Source: Ga0077555 sp963741565 (GTDB taxonomy: Bacteria; Pseudomonadota; Alphaproteobacteria; Rhizobiales; Hyphomicrobiaceae). From it: DNA of 64,000 bases. Position numbers and translations under genes: made by a program. How positions within the stretch are numbered: position 1 is the stretch's first letter; each line of letters starts with the position of its first letter. The notes under the pieces were generated by a model. That model was given only the letters and a program-made list of their open reading frames with translations, had not been told where the DNA came from and did no database searches. Positions 1 to 8,776 of this stretch are shown here, piece after piece. The stretch covers positions 1-64,000 of the forward strand of contig CAVUIK010000016.1 in the NCBI GenBank assembly GCA_963741565.1, read 5' to 3'.

Positions 1-2
1 CC

Positions 3-1511
3 GGCGGAACACTGCGGATCTACAATACATCCAATCCACCGAGTGCATCGGTGCACGAGGAAACGACCATCGCGACGGTGATGTCGTTCTCCGGCGTCTA
101 CAACAATCTGGTGCGGTTCGACCCGCAGAAGGTACGCAACAGCCCCGAGACGATCATCCCGGAGCTAGCTGAGAGCTGGCAGTGGGATGCGACACGCACG
201 AAGCTCACATTCAAGCTGCGCCAGGGTGTCAAATGGCACGACGGCCAGCCGTTCACGGCCAAGGACGTGCAATGTACGTTTCATCGTTTGAACGGCAAGG
301 ATAAGGAATACCTGCGGCGCAATCCGCGCGGCATCTGGTACGCCCAGCTCACTGAGGTGACGACCAACGGCGACCACGAAGCAACGTTCGTCATGAAGCG
401 TCCGCAGGCCTCGCTGCTGTCGATGCTGTCGGCGGGTTATACGGCCATCTATCCCTGCCATGTCGCCGGGCGTGACATGCGCACGAAGCCGATCGGCACC
501 GGCCCCTTCAAGTTCGCCGAGTTCCGGAGCAACGAGTTCATCCGCATCGAAAAAAACAAGGATTATTGGAAGAAGGGTTTCCCCTATCTCGACGCCGTCG
601 AGTGGCGCATCGTGCCGAACCGCTCGACACGAATCCTTGCCTTCACCGCGGGCGAGTTCGACATGACGCAGGTGACCGATGTTTCGATGCCGTTGCTCAA
701 GGACGTCAGCGAGAAGGCGCCGAACGCGGTGTGCAAGATCGCGCCGACTAATGTGACGACGCACATGCTGGTCAATCGCGACAAGCCGCCCTTCGACAAT
801 CCGGAGCTGCGCCGCGCGATGATGCTCGGCCTCGACCGGCAGGCCTTCATCGACATCCTGACTCAGGGCAAGGCCAACCTTGCGGTCAACATGATGGCTC
901 CGCCTGAGGGCAACTGGGGCTTGCCGACGGAAGAGCTGCGAAAGCTGGTCAGCTATGGCGATCCGGCGGCCCAGCGCGCCGAGGCCATCAAGATCATGGA
1001 GAAGCTTGGCTATGGCCCGACAAACCGGCTGAAGATCAAGGTCGCCACGCGTGATTTCACGACGTTCAAGGACCCAGCCGTAATTCTGGTCGACCAGCTC
1101 AACAAGATGCATTTCGAGGCCGAGTTGGAGATCATAGAGTCATCGCTCTGGTACAATCGCCTGTTCGGCGGCCAGTACACGGTGGCGCTGAACCTCGCCG
1201 GCGCGGGTATCGACGATCCCGACGGCGTGTTGCTCATGGGCTTCGACAGTACATCGGATGCCAATTTCTCGAAGTACAAGGACGCCGAGATCGACAAGCT
1301 GTTGCAAGAGCAGGCCCAAGAGGGCGATGCCAGCAAGCGGCGTCAAATCGTTTGGGAGATCGAGCGCAAACTACTCAAGGACGTGGCGCGGCCGATCATC
1401 TTCCACGGCAAGGCGGCGACGTGCTGGCACCCGCACGTCAAAGGTTACATGCTGATGGAAAACTCGATCTACAACAACTGGCGGCTCGAGGACGTCTGGC
1501 TCGACAAGTAG
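3..1511 (+). CDS. ABC transporter substrate-binding protein, family 5 (5' end outside window)
   Basis: Periplasmic solute-binding protein of the DppA/OppA (SBP_bac_5) type, which delivers peptides or other solutes to an inner-membrane ABC importer. The open frame runs into the left edge of the window; before the first in-window ATG (base 51) it already reads GGTLRIYNTSNPPSASVH, so the true start and signal peptide lie outside. Family marks seen are GVKWHDGQPFTAKDV near the start, GTGPFKF, a RxxRxxAFTAGEFD stretch, and the C-terminal HPHVKGYM ending in VWLDK. It is clearly paralogous to the leftward SBP gene at 4.5-6.1 kb, which shares the NPPSAS.HEE N-terminus and the ...WLDK end. The solute is unknown. 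The rest of its transporter may lie to the left. Confidence 0.9.
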   Translation, partial: GGTLRIYNTSNPPSASVHEETTIATVMSFSGVYNNLVRFDPQKVRNSPETIIPELAESWQWDATRTKLTFKLRQGVKWHDGQPFTAKDVQCTFHRLNGKDKEYLRRNPRGIWYAQLTEVTTNGDHEATFVMKRPQASLLSMLSAGYTAIYPCHVAGRDMRTKPIGTGPFKFAEFRSNEFIRIEKNKDYWKKGFPYLDAVEWRIVPNRSTRILAFTAGEFDMTQVTDVSMPLLKDVSEKAPNAVCKIAPTNVTTHMLVNRDKPPFDNPELRRAMMLGLDRQAFIDILTQGKANLAVNMMAPPEGNWGLPTEELRKLVSYGDPAAQRAEAIKIMEKLGYGPTNRLKIKVATRDFTTFKDPAVILVDQLNKMHFEAELEIIESSLWYNRLFGGQYTVALNLAGAGIDDPDGVLLMGFDSTSDANFSKYKDAEIDKLLQEQAQEGDASKRRQIVWEIERKLLKDVARPIIFHGKAATCWHPHVKGYMLMENSIYNNWRLEDVWLDK

Positions 1512-1837
1512 CGGTTCCAACCAGATGGCCGCCGGCCCGCGTCCCGGCTGGCGGCTTGGCCCAAGGCCATTCAATTCTCGGGTCTTGCTGGTCACGGAGC
1601 GCACGCCGACGCGAGATGGGACCCAGCGAAGAGCGCGCGCGTCGCGCACGACAAGCGATCGAGCCTTCGGTACATCTGATGCTGGATCCCGACGCTCGTC
1701 GCGGCGTGCGCGGCTTGAACTGACGCGCGTCGAATGAGCTCCGCTTTTCGGCCGGGAGGACGGATGAATGGGCCGCGCCGGCCTGACCCCACTATGTACC
1801 GAAACTCGTTGTTGCAAATGATTTGCAACTGCACTAA
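1512..1837. other. Intergenic region between SBP gene and mntH
   Basis: About 330 bases without a convincing gene. It holds a GC-rich hairpin just after the SBP stop (stem arms 1528-1537 and 1546-1555, GCCGCCGGCC pairing with GGCTGGCGGC through one G-U). The hairpin lacks a clear T-run, so it is only a weak terminator candidate. The right end carries the palindromic operator described separately. Short open frames here look like chance frames in GC-rich DNA. Confidence 0.5.
1811..1829. promoter_or_regulatory. Mur/Fur-type operator upstream of mntH
   Basis: GTTGCAAATGATTTGCAAC is a perfect 9-1-9 inverted repeat just before mntH. Alphaproteobacterial Mur (the manganese-sensing Fur homologue) binds palindromes of the TGCAAAT..ATTTGCA kind upstream of mntH and sitABCD, so this is very probably the site at which Mn(II)-loaded Mur represses the gene. 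The site ends only 10 bases before the first possible start codon (GTG at 1840), which suggests it overlaps the promoter and that translation may start further downstream. The identification of the regulator is an inference; no mur gene is in the window. Confidence 0.8.
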
Positions 1838-1839
1838 AT

Positions 1840-3222
1840 GTGGCGGCGGATAATGGAAAAACGGTGCGATGCGTGGCTGAATTGGCGAGAAAAGCGATCG
1901 GGAACGGCGACGGCGCGGGTTGGCGCCGTACGCGGGGCGAGGCGGCACTGTCCGACGTCAACCGGACTATTCCGGTGGCCGGCGGCGATTGGCGCCGCAT
2001 GGCGGCCTTCGTCGGGCCTGGCTATCTGGTGGCTGTTGGCTATATGGACCCCGGGAACTGGGCGACCTCGCTCGCGGGTGGATCAAAGTTCGGGTACACG
2101 CTGCTGATCGTGGCACTGGTCTCCAACATCATGGCGATCGTGCTGCAGTCGCTGTGTGCACGCCTTGCCATCGCTTCGGGCCGGGACCTGGCACAGGCCT
2201 GCCGTGACGCCTATCCGGACTGGGTCGCATGGCCACTGTGGCTGCTGGCCGAGATCGCGATCATCGCGACCGATATTGCCGAGGTGATCGGTACAGCTAT
2301 CGGACTCAATCTGCTGTTCGGGCTACCGCTCGAAATCGGCGTGATCCTGACGGCACTCGACGTGTTTTTGATCCTTTATCTGCAAAAGCTTGGGTTTCGT
2401 TATCTCGAGGCGTTCATCATCACGATGCTCGGCGTGATCGCGGTGTGCTTTGCGGTCCAGATCGCACTCGCGAACCCACAGTGGGGGCCGCTGATCCGTG
2501 GGTTTGCACCGACAACGGAGATCATCACCAACCCCGATATGCTCTATCTGGCGCTCGGTATCCTCGGCGCGACCGTGATGCCGCACAATCTCTATCTGCA
2601 CTCCGCGATCGTCCAGACCCGGGCCTACGGGGACTCGATCACAGAAAAGCGCCAGGCGCTGCGCTTCGCGACGATCGACTCCACGGTCGCGTTGATGCTG
2701 GCCCTGCTGATCAACGCGTCGATCCTGATCCTGGCCGCGGCAACGTTCCACAAGACCGGGCGGACGGACGTTGCGGAGCTCGGCCAGGCGCACGCGCTGT
2801 TGTCGCCGCTGCTGGGATCGCTGATCGCACCGTCGCTGTTCGGGATTGCCCTGCTCTGCTGCGGACTGAACTCGACCGTGACGGCGACGCTGGCGGGGCA
2901 GGCCGTCATGGAAGGCTTCATCGATCTGAAGCTGCAGCCGTGGGTGCGCCGTCTGGTGACGCGGGGCATCGCCATCATACCTGCGGCGGCAGTGACGCTG
3001 CTCTATGGCGAGAAGGAAACGGGCAAGCTGCTGATCCTCTCGCAGGTGGTGCTGTCGCTGCAATTGTCGTTCGCCGTGGTGCCGCTGGTGCAGTTTACGG
3101 CGAGCCGGGCGAAGATGGGCGAACTGGTCGCGCCGCGTTGGCTGGTGGTGTTTGCCACGGTGATCGCTGTGGTGATCATCGCGCTCAATATGAAACTGCT
3201 GTTCGACTGGGTGACGGGTTGA
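1840..3222 (+). CDS. mntH: Mn2+/H+ symporter MntH (Nramp family)
   Basis: Inner-membrane proton-coupled divalent metal importer, mainly for Mn(II). The 460-residue frame has the alternating hydrophobic pattern of the 11-helix Nramp fold, the TM1 metal-binding motif DPGN (residues 70-73) and the TM6 motif MPHNLYLHS (from about residue 247), both diagnostic. The GTG at 1840 is the most upstream start, but the first 50 residues are poorly conserved in type, and GTG codons at 1864 and 1873 or the ATG coding for MAAFVGPGYL are alternatives; the adjacent operator makes a later start attractive. The gene stands alone, expected to be induced by manganese shortage through the palindrome just upstream. 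Confidence 0.95.
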   Translation: MAADNGKTVRCVAELARKAIGNGDGAGWRRTRGEAALSDVNRTIPVAGGDWRRMAAFVGPGYLVAVGYMDPGNWATSLAGGSKFGYTLLIVALVSNIMAIVLQSLCARLAIASGRDLAQACRDAYPDWVAWPLWLLAEIAIIATDIAEVIGTAIGLNLLFGLPLEIGVILTALDVFLILYLQKLGFRYLEAFIITMLGVIAVCFAVQIALANPQWGPLIRGFAPTTEIITNPDMLYLALGILGATVMPHNLYLHSAIVQTRAYGDSITEKRQALRFATIDSTVALMLALLINASILILAAATFHKTGRTDVAELGQAHALLSPLLGSLIAPSLFGIALLCCGLNSTVTATLAGQAVMEGFIDLKLQPWVRRLVTRGIAIIPAAAVTLLYGEKETGKLLILSQVVLSLQLSFAVVPLVQFTASRAKMGELVAPRWLVVFATVIAVVIIALNMKLLFDWVTG

Positions 3223-3256
3223 GGCGAAGCCGCCTCGGGTTGGGGGTGCGTGGTGA

Positions 3257-4511
3257 CACCAACACTGGGTCGCTAGCTGGGCCGGATCAGCGCAAGGGCC
3301 GTATCCGACGGGCAACCCGTCGGCCCAGCCCGATCAATCGTTCACATTTCCCGCGCCCGAGCGTGGCGCCAACGACCAGTCGTTCCGATTGATCGTGCGG
3401 CCGTCCATCTGGGGACTGGAGGCGCGGTTTGCGGTTCTCCAATTTGGTCGGGACAAAGCCCCTCCGGCTCACCGGTGTGCATGCCGGGTTGCAACTCGGC
3501 GGCGCGGCGATACTCCCAGGAACCAATCGGCGCGTGACGTTCGGTGGTGCGGGCGACGTTGCGATAGCGCCCGGAGAGGTTGTCTGGAGCGATCCGGTAG
3601 GCCTTGCGATCCGCGATCCCGGCGCCGCGGAACTGAGTGGGCGCAAGCTGGCCGTGAGTTTTCGGGTCGAGGGCGAGAGTGGGCCGATGACGTGGCACGC
3701 GAAGGCGCTGCAGACATCGTATGTATCGCCCCCAGGTAGCGCCGCAGTCTGCAGCGACGAAGGCGAGGCAGCGTTCCCGTATCCGACCGCATCGTGGTTC
3801 TTTCTTGATGCGCTCGAGATGGCGATGCCGGAGGGGAGCTCGGCGATCGTCTGCTTCGGGAACTCGATCACGGACGGGACCTGCTCGACCATGAACGGCG
3901 ACGACCGCTGGCCGGATGTCCTGGCGCGGCGTCTCTATGCGCGGCTCGGCAATCGCATCGGCGTCGTGAACGCCGGCATCGGCGGCAATCAGATTGCGGG
4001 GCCGGCCCGCTATGGCGCAGCGCATCCGTTTCCCGGCGGTCCTTCTGGACAGTCGCGCATCGAGCGGGATGTGTTGGGGCTCAGCGGAGTGAAGGCGCTG
4101 GTCTGGCTCGAAGGGATCAACGATTTCTCGGCCAACGGGAATGCGTCCCTCGACACGGTGACGGCGGCGCTAAGCGAGACGATCGGTCGGGTGCGAGCGG
4201 CAAGCCCTGGCATACGCGTCATCGGCGGGACGGTTCTGACGGCGATCGGGACGCCGCTTGTCCAACACGGGTCGGCCGAGCAGAACGCGAAACGGCAGGC
4301 CCTGAACCGGTTCATCCGCATGAGCGGGCTCTACGACGCCGTCATCGATTTCGACGCGATGACGGTGGACCCGGCGACTGGCTGCCTGAAGCCCGAGTTC
4401 GTGCCGGATAGTACCATTGGCGGTCCGGGCGACCGGCTGCACCCGAACCGCGTCGGCTATCTTGCGATGGCGATGGCCGTCGACCTTGCGGTGTTCGGCG
4501 CGATCGCGTGA
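3257..4511 (+). pseudogene. SGNH/GDSL hydrolase, frameshifted and lacking a start codon
   Basis: Serine esterase/lipase of the SGNH superfamily, normally secreted. The C-terminal part (from TTG 3429) carries block I FGNSITDG (Ser nucleophile; the usual GDS is GNS here), block III GIND and block V DRLHPN (Asp/His). The N-terminal part is in a different frame: bases 3257-3430 read HWVASWAGSAQGPYPTGNPS and later RLIVRPSIWG, which is the usual N-terminus of this family. Removing one T from the run 3428-3430 joins the halves as ..EARLRFSNLVGTKPL. In addition, no ATG/GTG/TTG occurs in the N-terminal frame before 3383, and an in-frame TGA lies at 3254-3256, so the 5' end is also damaged or mis-sequenced. 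Conventional annotation would give a truncated 360-residue protein from 3429. Confidence 0.85.
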
Positions 4512-4530
4512 GGCAAGGGATAAGCTGTAC

Positions 4531-6132
4531 TTACTTGTCGAGCCAGGCATTCTCCATGCGCCAGCTGTTGTAGAGCGAGTTGTTGTGGCTGGTGACGCCC
4601 TTGACGTGGGGATGCCAGCAGGTGGCGGCGCGATTGTGCAGGATGATCGGGCGCGCCACGTCTTCGGCGATCTTGCGCTCGACCTGCCAGAGGATCTGCT
4701 TGCGCTTGACTGGATCCGTCTCGCGGGACTGTGCGAAGATCAGCTTGTCGACCTCCTCGTTGCAGTAGGCGGTATAGTTGCGGTCGGACTTGCAGGTGTA
4801 GTTTTCGACGAGATTGACATCGGGGTCGTCGACGCCGACACCAGTCGTATTGAGGCCGACGGCATACTCTTTGCGCTGCACCTTGGCGTGCCAGATCGTG
4901 GTGTCGATGACGTCAAGCTCGCCGTCGATGTGGATCTTTTTCATCTGGTCGATGAAGATCACGGCGGGATCGCGGTAGAGGGGAATGTTGCGGGTCGCGA
5001 CTTTGACTTTCAGTGGCTTGTCCTTGCTGTAGCCGAGACCCTCCATGATCTTGCGGGCTTCAGCGATGTTGGTTTCGATGTTGGTGCCGTAGCCGGGAAG
5101 CTTCGCCAGTTCCTCGGGCGGCATGCCCCATTTGCCTTCGGGCGCTGGCAACATGACGACGCCGATCATCGATTTGCCTTCGGCGAGGATGGTGTTGAAG
5201 GCGGGACGGTCGACGGCCATCGCCATGGCCTTGCGCACTTGTGGATTGTCGAAGGGGGGAGCACCCGCATTGACGATCATGTTGATCGTGTTGTTGGAGG
5301 GAACGAACTGGCACTGGGCGTTTGGTGTCTTGGCGTTGATGTCCTTGAGGCCGGAGACGGTGATGTCCGAGACGAAGGTCAGGTCGATGTCGCCGGCCAT
5401 AAAGGCCAAGACGCGCGTCGAGCGATTGTCGATCACGCGATAGTCGATGCCGTCGAGGCGCGGCAGACCCTTCTTGAAGTAGTCCGGATTCTTGACGAGG
5501 CGGACGCTTTCGTTGCGCTTGTATTCAGCGAGTTTGAACGGTCCCGTGCCGACCGGCTTGGTGCGCATGTCGCGCTGGGAGACATGGCAGCCATAGACCG
5601 GCGAGTAGCCGGAGGCGAGGAGGGCCAGGAAGGACGGTTGCGGCCCCTTCAACTCGAACGCGACCTCATGGTCGCCGTTGACGGTGATGGCCTTCAGGTT
5701 GTGATACCAGACCTTACGTGGGTTCTTGCGGAAGTCCTCGGAGGAGGCAAGGCCGGAGACGAGATCGAACGTGCACTTGACGTCCTTGGCCGTGAAGGGT
5801 TGGCCGTCATGCCACTTTACGCCCTGCGCGAGTTTGAAGGTGATCTTGGTTTTTGCGTCGTCCCAGGCCCAGCTCGTCGCGAGGTCGGGGACGATGGTGT
5901 CGAGGCTGGCTTCGGCCTTGGCCTGGTCGAACATGACGAGGTTGTTGTAGACGGGCATGAACGGAAAGACGGTCGAGATCGTCGCTTCCTCGTGGATCGA
6001 GGCGGACGGCGGGTTGTCCCAGATGTAAGAGCGCAGTGTGCCGCCTGACTTCTGCGCGAGGGCGGGGGCGGCGAGTGCCAGCAGTGCCACAATGGCGGCG
6101 GCTCGTGGCAGGACGACAGTTCGGATCAACAT
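4531..6132 (-). CDS. ABC transporter substrate-binding protein, family 5
   Basis: Periplasmic solute receptor for a Dpp/Opp-type importer, 533 residues, normal family length. The chosen ATG (6132) begins MLIRTVVLPRAAAIVALLAL followed by a signal-peptidase site after APALAQ; a longer frame to 6234 would put 34 unrelated residues before the signal peptide and overlap the neighbouring gene. Family marks include GVKWHDGQPFTAKDVKCTF, GTGPFKLAEY, the RSTRVLAFMAGDID stretch and the C-terminal HPHVKGV ... AWLDK. It lies downstream of the leftward amidohydrolase gene with about 40 bases between, so it probably belongs to that catabolic operon. It closely resembles the partial SBP at the left edge and less the two SBPs at 13.9-17.1 kb. 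The ligand is unknown. Confidence 0.92.
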   Translation of the reverse strand: MLIRTVVLPRAAAIVALLALAAPALAQKSGGTLRSYIWDNPPSASIHEEATISTVFPFMPVYNNLVMFDQAKAEASLDTIVPDLATSWAWDDAKTKITFKLAQGVKWHDGQPFTAKDVKCTFDLVSGLASSEDFRKNPRKVWYHNLKAITVNGDHEVAFELKGPQPSFLALLASGYSPVYGCHVSQRDMRTKPVGTGPFKLAEYKRNESVRLVKNPDYFKKGLPRLDGIDYRVIDNRSTRVLAFMAGDIDLTFVSDITVSGLKDINAKTPNAQCQFVPSNNTINMIVNAGAPPFDNPQVRKAMAMAVDRPAFNTILAEGKSMIGVVMLPAPEGKWGMPPEELAKLPGYGTNIETNIAEARKIMEGLGYSKDKPLKVKVATRNIPLYRDPAVIFIDQMKKIHIDGELDVIDTTIWHAKVQRKEYAVGLNTTGVGVDDPDVNLVENYTCKSDRNYTAYCNEEVDKLIFAQSRETDPVKRKQILWQVERKIAEDVARPIILHNRAATCWHPHVKGVTSHNNSLYNSWRMENAWLDK

Positions 6133-6172
6133 ACTCTGGTGTTCCTTGGCTGACGCTAAAGATACGGAGAGG

Positions 6173-7114
6173 TTAGCAGGTCGATGCGGCCAGCGGCGCG
6201 ATGCCCAGACGATAAACGCGGATGGCGTTATCATGAAAGAGTTTCATGCGGTCGGCGCGCGGCAGGGAGGCTGTTGCGGCCTTGAAGCCGTTATAAATTG
6301 TGTCGAAGGAGCCGGTGAGGCCGTCGACCGGGAAGTTCGAGGCGAAGAAGCAGTTGTCGATGCCGAAGCTGTCGATGATCTCGTGAATGATCGGGCGCTG
6401 TGCGGCGTAGGGCCAGCCAATGCCGTTGAGGCCGAAGCCGGAGATCTTCATGCTGACTTGTGGTGCGCTGGCGGCTCGTTTCAGGGCGGTTCGCCAGGCC
6501 CCGATCGCCTCCGGCGAGCGGTCGACTGGCAGGAACGCGTGGTTGATGACAACGGGCGTCTCCGGGTGGGCCGAGATCAGATCGAGCAATTCATCGACGT
6601 GCCACCAGGGCGCCTGCAACTCGAAGTGCAGCCGATGGCGCGCAAGGGCGGCATAGCCGCGCCGCCACGCCGGATCGGTCATGCCCGCGGCAGCGCCCCG
6701 CACGATGCGATCCGGTGAGGTGGCGGCTGCGGGCTTGTGTCGGATGCCTTTGACGAACGGAAAGCGGGCATGGGTGGCCAGTTCCTCCGGCGCTTGAGGG
6801 CGGTGGAGAAAGGTGCGCGCGACGTGGGCCGCGGGAAAGCGCGGATTGGCGTCGTGCAGCGCGGCGGTCCAGCGTGTTTCTTCGATGAGCCGCGCCTCGT
6901 CCCACTCAGCTTCCATAGTGACGGTGGCGACGACGTTGTGGCCCGCGGTTGCGCGCCTGTAGTCGGCCAGTAGGAAGTGGTGGCGGATGGCTGCGTAGTC
7001 GCCGTAGCGGAACGGGAGCCAGGGCGGCTCGGTGAGCCACGGCTGGGCGCCGAGCGACAGATCCCAGAAGTGGTGGTGGGCGTCGATGATGGGTAGGTCG
7101 GCGTCGGTCATCAT
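6173..7114 (-). CDS. Amidohydrolase-family TIM-barrel hydrolase (COG3618 type)
   Basis: Predicted metal-dependent hydrolase of the amidohydrolase_2 family; members act on lactones and related cyclic acids (e.g. L-fuconolactone or 2-pyrone-4,6-dicarboxylate) or perform decarboxylation. The 313-residue protein starts with the metal-ligand motif DAHHHFWD (residues 11-18), has a KGIRH strand, VINHAFLP with a further His, MKISGFG, and the closing FASNFPVDG with the catalytic Asp. Its ATG overlaps the stop of the PdxA-family gene by four bases (7111-7114), indicating translational coupling, and the SBP gene follows. This supports a shared role in taking up and opening a small organic acid or lactone; the actual substrate cannot be read from the sequence. 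Confidence 0.85.
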   Translation of the reverse strand: MMTDADLPIIDAHHHFWDLSLGAQPWLTEPPWLPFRYGDYAAIRHHFLLADYRRATAGHNVVATVTMEAEWDEARLIEETRWTAALHDANPRFPAAHVARTFLHRPQAPEELATHARFPFVKGIRHKPAAATSPDRIVRGAAAGMTDPAWRRGYAALARHRLHFELQAPWWHVDELLDLISAHPETPVVINHAFLPVDRSPEAIGAWRTALKRAASAPQVSMKISGFGLNGIGWPYAAQRPIIHEIIDSFGIDNCFFASNFPVDGLTGSFDTIYNGFKAATASLPRADRMKLFHDNAIRVYRLGIAPLAASTC

Positions 7115-8189
7115 GCGGCCTTGGACAAAGCGCGCCCGACGAGTTCGGTGAGGATGCGGCCGCGATCGGCGGCGCTCATGGTTCTGGGTGTCGACATGCG
7201 CGCCGCCACCAGCATGGCATTGCGGCTGGCGCCGAGGTTGGCTTGTCCCGTGCCAGCAATGTCGTAAGCGGTACCGTGCGCAGGCGTGCAGACCGGGAAC
7301 TGATAGCCGCCGATCAGAGTGACGCCGGATTCGAAACCCATCAACTTCATGGCGATCTGGCCTTGATCGTGGAACATGGTCTGGACGGCGTCGAAGTCGC
7401 CACGCTTAGCGCGCACGAACACAGTGTCGGAGGGGAACGGGCCTTCGCAGGCGATGCCCTTGGCCTGCGCGGCTTTCACCGCTGGCTCGATGACGTCGAT
7501 CTCCTCGCGGCCGAAGTTGCCGCCTTCGCCGGCATGCGGATTGAGGGCGGCGACGGCGATGCGCGGCTTGGCAAAGCCGGCCTCGCGCAGGCTCGCGTCG
7601 GTGAGGACGAGCGCATTCGTGATCGAGCTCGATGGTCAGATTCTTGGATACGTCCTTCAGCGGGATGTGGCTGGTGACGCGGGCATTCCAGAGGTTGCCG
7701 AGAATATTGAACTCGCGGCCAGGGCGAGTTGGCGCCGGTCTCTTCGGTGATGACAGCGATCTCGTCCTCATAGTCGCCGGTGGCGAGTTTCATGGCGTGC
7801 TTGTTGAAGGGCGTGAAAGTCATGGCGTCGGCCACGCCCGCATTGGCGAGGCGGAGCGCAGTGCGGAAGTTGGCCATCGCGAATGTGCCGCCTTCCCGGG
7901 AGGCAACGCCGCGAGTGACGCGTTTCGGATCGAGATGGCCGAGATCGACGAAGGTTGGCCGGTCAATGGGCGCCAGCGGTGTGCCGTGTGTCCACGTTGC
8001 CATGTCGCAGGAGAGCTTCGCTGTAGCTTCACCTTCGGCCAGGACGCGGCGATCACCGATGACGATGAGAGCGGCGGCGGCGCGCACCTCGGCGTCGTTG
8101 ATCAGTTTCGCGGTCAGCTCCGGGCTGATGCCGCATGGGTCGCCCATGGCGAGCGCGAGGATGGGGCGGACAGAGGTGGTGGCGGTCAT
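7111..8189 (-). pseudogene. PdxA-family dehydrogenase, two frameshifts
   Basis: Homologue of 4-hydroxythreonine-4-phosphate dehydrogenase (PdxA); paralogues outside B6 synthesis oxidise other hydroxy acids or cis-dihydrodiols (e.g. TphB). The ATG at 8189 has a GAAGGAC ribosome site and begins MTATTSVRPILALAMGDPCG. Frame 1 runs to ITEETGANS (about 7726), frame 2 carries EFNILGNLWNARVTSHIPLK (about 7720-7630), and frame 3 carries ITNALVLTDASLREAGFAKP through FHDQGQIAMKLMGF to the stop at 7111. Each junction needs removal of one base (near 7715-7732 and 7619-7632), giving about 358 residues, normal for the family. Both could be sequencing insertions; otherwise this is a decayed gene in an operon with the amidohydrolase. 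Confidence 0.9.
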
Positions 8190-8226
8190 GTGTTGTCCTT
8201 CGGGGCGGAACGGTGGGTTGCGGGAA

Positions 8227-8652
8227 TTAAGAGGGACGGTCGCGGTCGTGGACGTAACGGCGGTCTTGATAATCGGCATGCGGCTCGGAGTGGACGATCT
8301 TCACGCGGTCGCGCGGCTTGAAATAGATATCGGCGGTCAGGCGCGCGTCGGTCGCGGTCATGGCGATATCGATGGATTGGCGAATGTAGCCGGTGGGGAG
8401 ATGCGTGGTCTCGAGCTCGTCGAGGGCGGCGAGCCGCTCGTCGTCGACCTCCCAGATTTCGCCGACGATGTGGTGGCCGGTGCCTGCCTCCGGAATTACG
8501 ACGGGCGAGAAATAGCGACCCTGGACGATCATCGGATAGCGTTCGAGGGTGGTCGCCTCACCGACGAAACGCGCGCCGTCGAGGAGTGCGTGGTTGGGGA
8601 AGCCGCGCTTCAAGGTGCCATAGACGAAGATCAGGTGGGGCATCTTTGTCAT
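8227..8652 (-). CDS. Gamma-glutamylcyclotransferase-like (AIG2/GGCT family) protein
   Basis: Small cytosolic protein of the GGCT-like fold, whose members release 5-oxoproline from gamma-glutamyl amines or peptides. The 141-residue protein starts MTKMPHLIFVYGTLKRGFPN, matching the family signature (F)VYGTL(K) that forms the substrate-binding loop, followed by IVGEIWEVDDERLAALDELE, where the Glu of DELE matches the usual catalytic acid region. The start codon lies right beside a 16-bp tandem repeat. It lies 37 bases upstream of the PdxA-family gene on the same strand, so the two are probably co-transcribed. The fold assignment is firm; the substrate is unknown. Confidence 0.85.
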   Translation of the reverse strand: MTKMPHLIFVYGTLKRGFPNHALLDGARFVGEATTLERYPMIVQGRYFSPVVIPEAGTGHHIVGEIWEVDDERLAALDELETTHLPTGYIRQSIDIAMTATDARLTADIYFKPRDRVKIVHSEPHADYQDRRYVHDRDRPS

Positions 8653-8653
8653 T

Positions 8654-8717
8654 CCAGGTGCTCAGGCGGCCAGGTGCTCAGGCGGCCAGGTGCTCAGGCG
8701 GCCAGGTGCTCAGGTGG
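8654..8717. repeat. Tandem repeat, four copies of a 16-bp unit
   Basis: Four head-to-tail copies of CCAGGTGCTCAGGCGG, the last with one change (GGTGG). The array sits between the GGCT-like gene (start at 8652) and the histidinol-dehydrogenase paralogue, occupying the leader and ribosome-site position of the former. Copy-number change would alter that leader, so it may be a variable-number repeat. Confidence 0.9.
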
Positions 8718-8739
8718 CAGGCTTCGACAGAACGACGCG

Positions 8740-8768
8740 ATGGGTCCCGGGCATCAAGCCGGGAAGAC
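8740..8768. repeat. Single degenerate copy of the inverted-repeat end found at 36.9-37.0 kb
   Basis: ATGGGTCCCGGGCATCAAGC followed by CGGGAAGAC matches the terminal repeat at 37019-37048 with a few changes and one missing base. No opposing copy is nearby, so it looks like a solo end of a small repetitive element, placed just 3' of the histidinol-dehydrogenase paralogue. Confidence 0.65.
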
Positions 8769-8776
8769 ACGTCGGG

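Noticed and set aside
1528..1555. Terminator after the first SBP gene
   Set aside because: Good stem but no T-run; kept only as a note in the intergenic entry.
2229..3392. 387-residue frame overlapping mntH
   Set aside because: Runs through mntH in another frame with Arg/Gly/Asp-rich composition; MntH motifs prove the other frame.
4417..6048. 543-residue plus-strand open frame
   Set aside because: Antisense shadow of the SBP gene at 4531-6132, whose signal peptide and family motifs are clear; the shadow has no recognisable domain.
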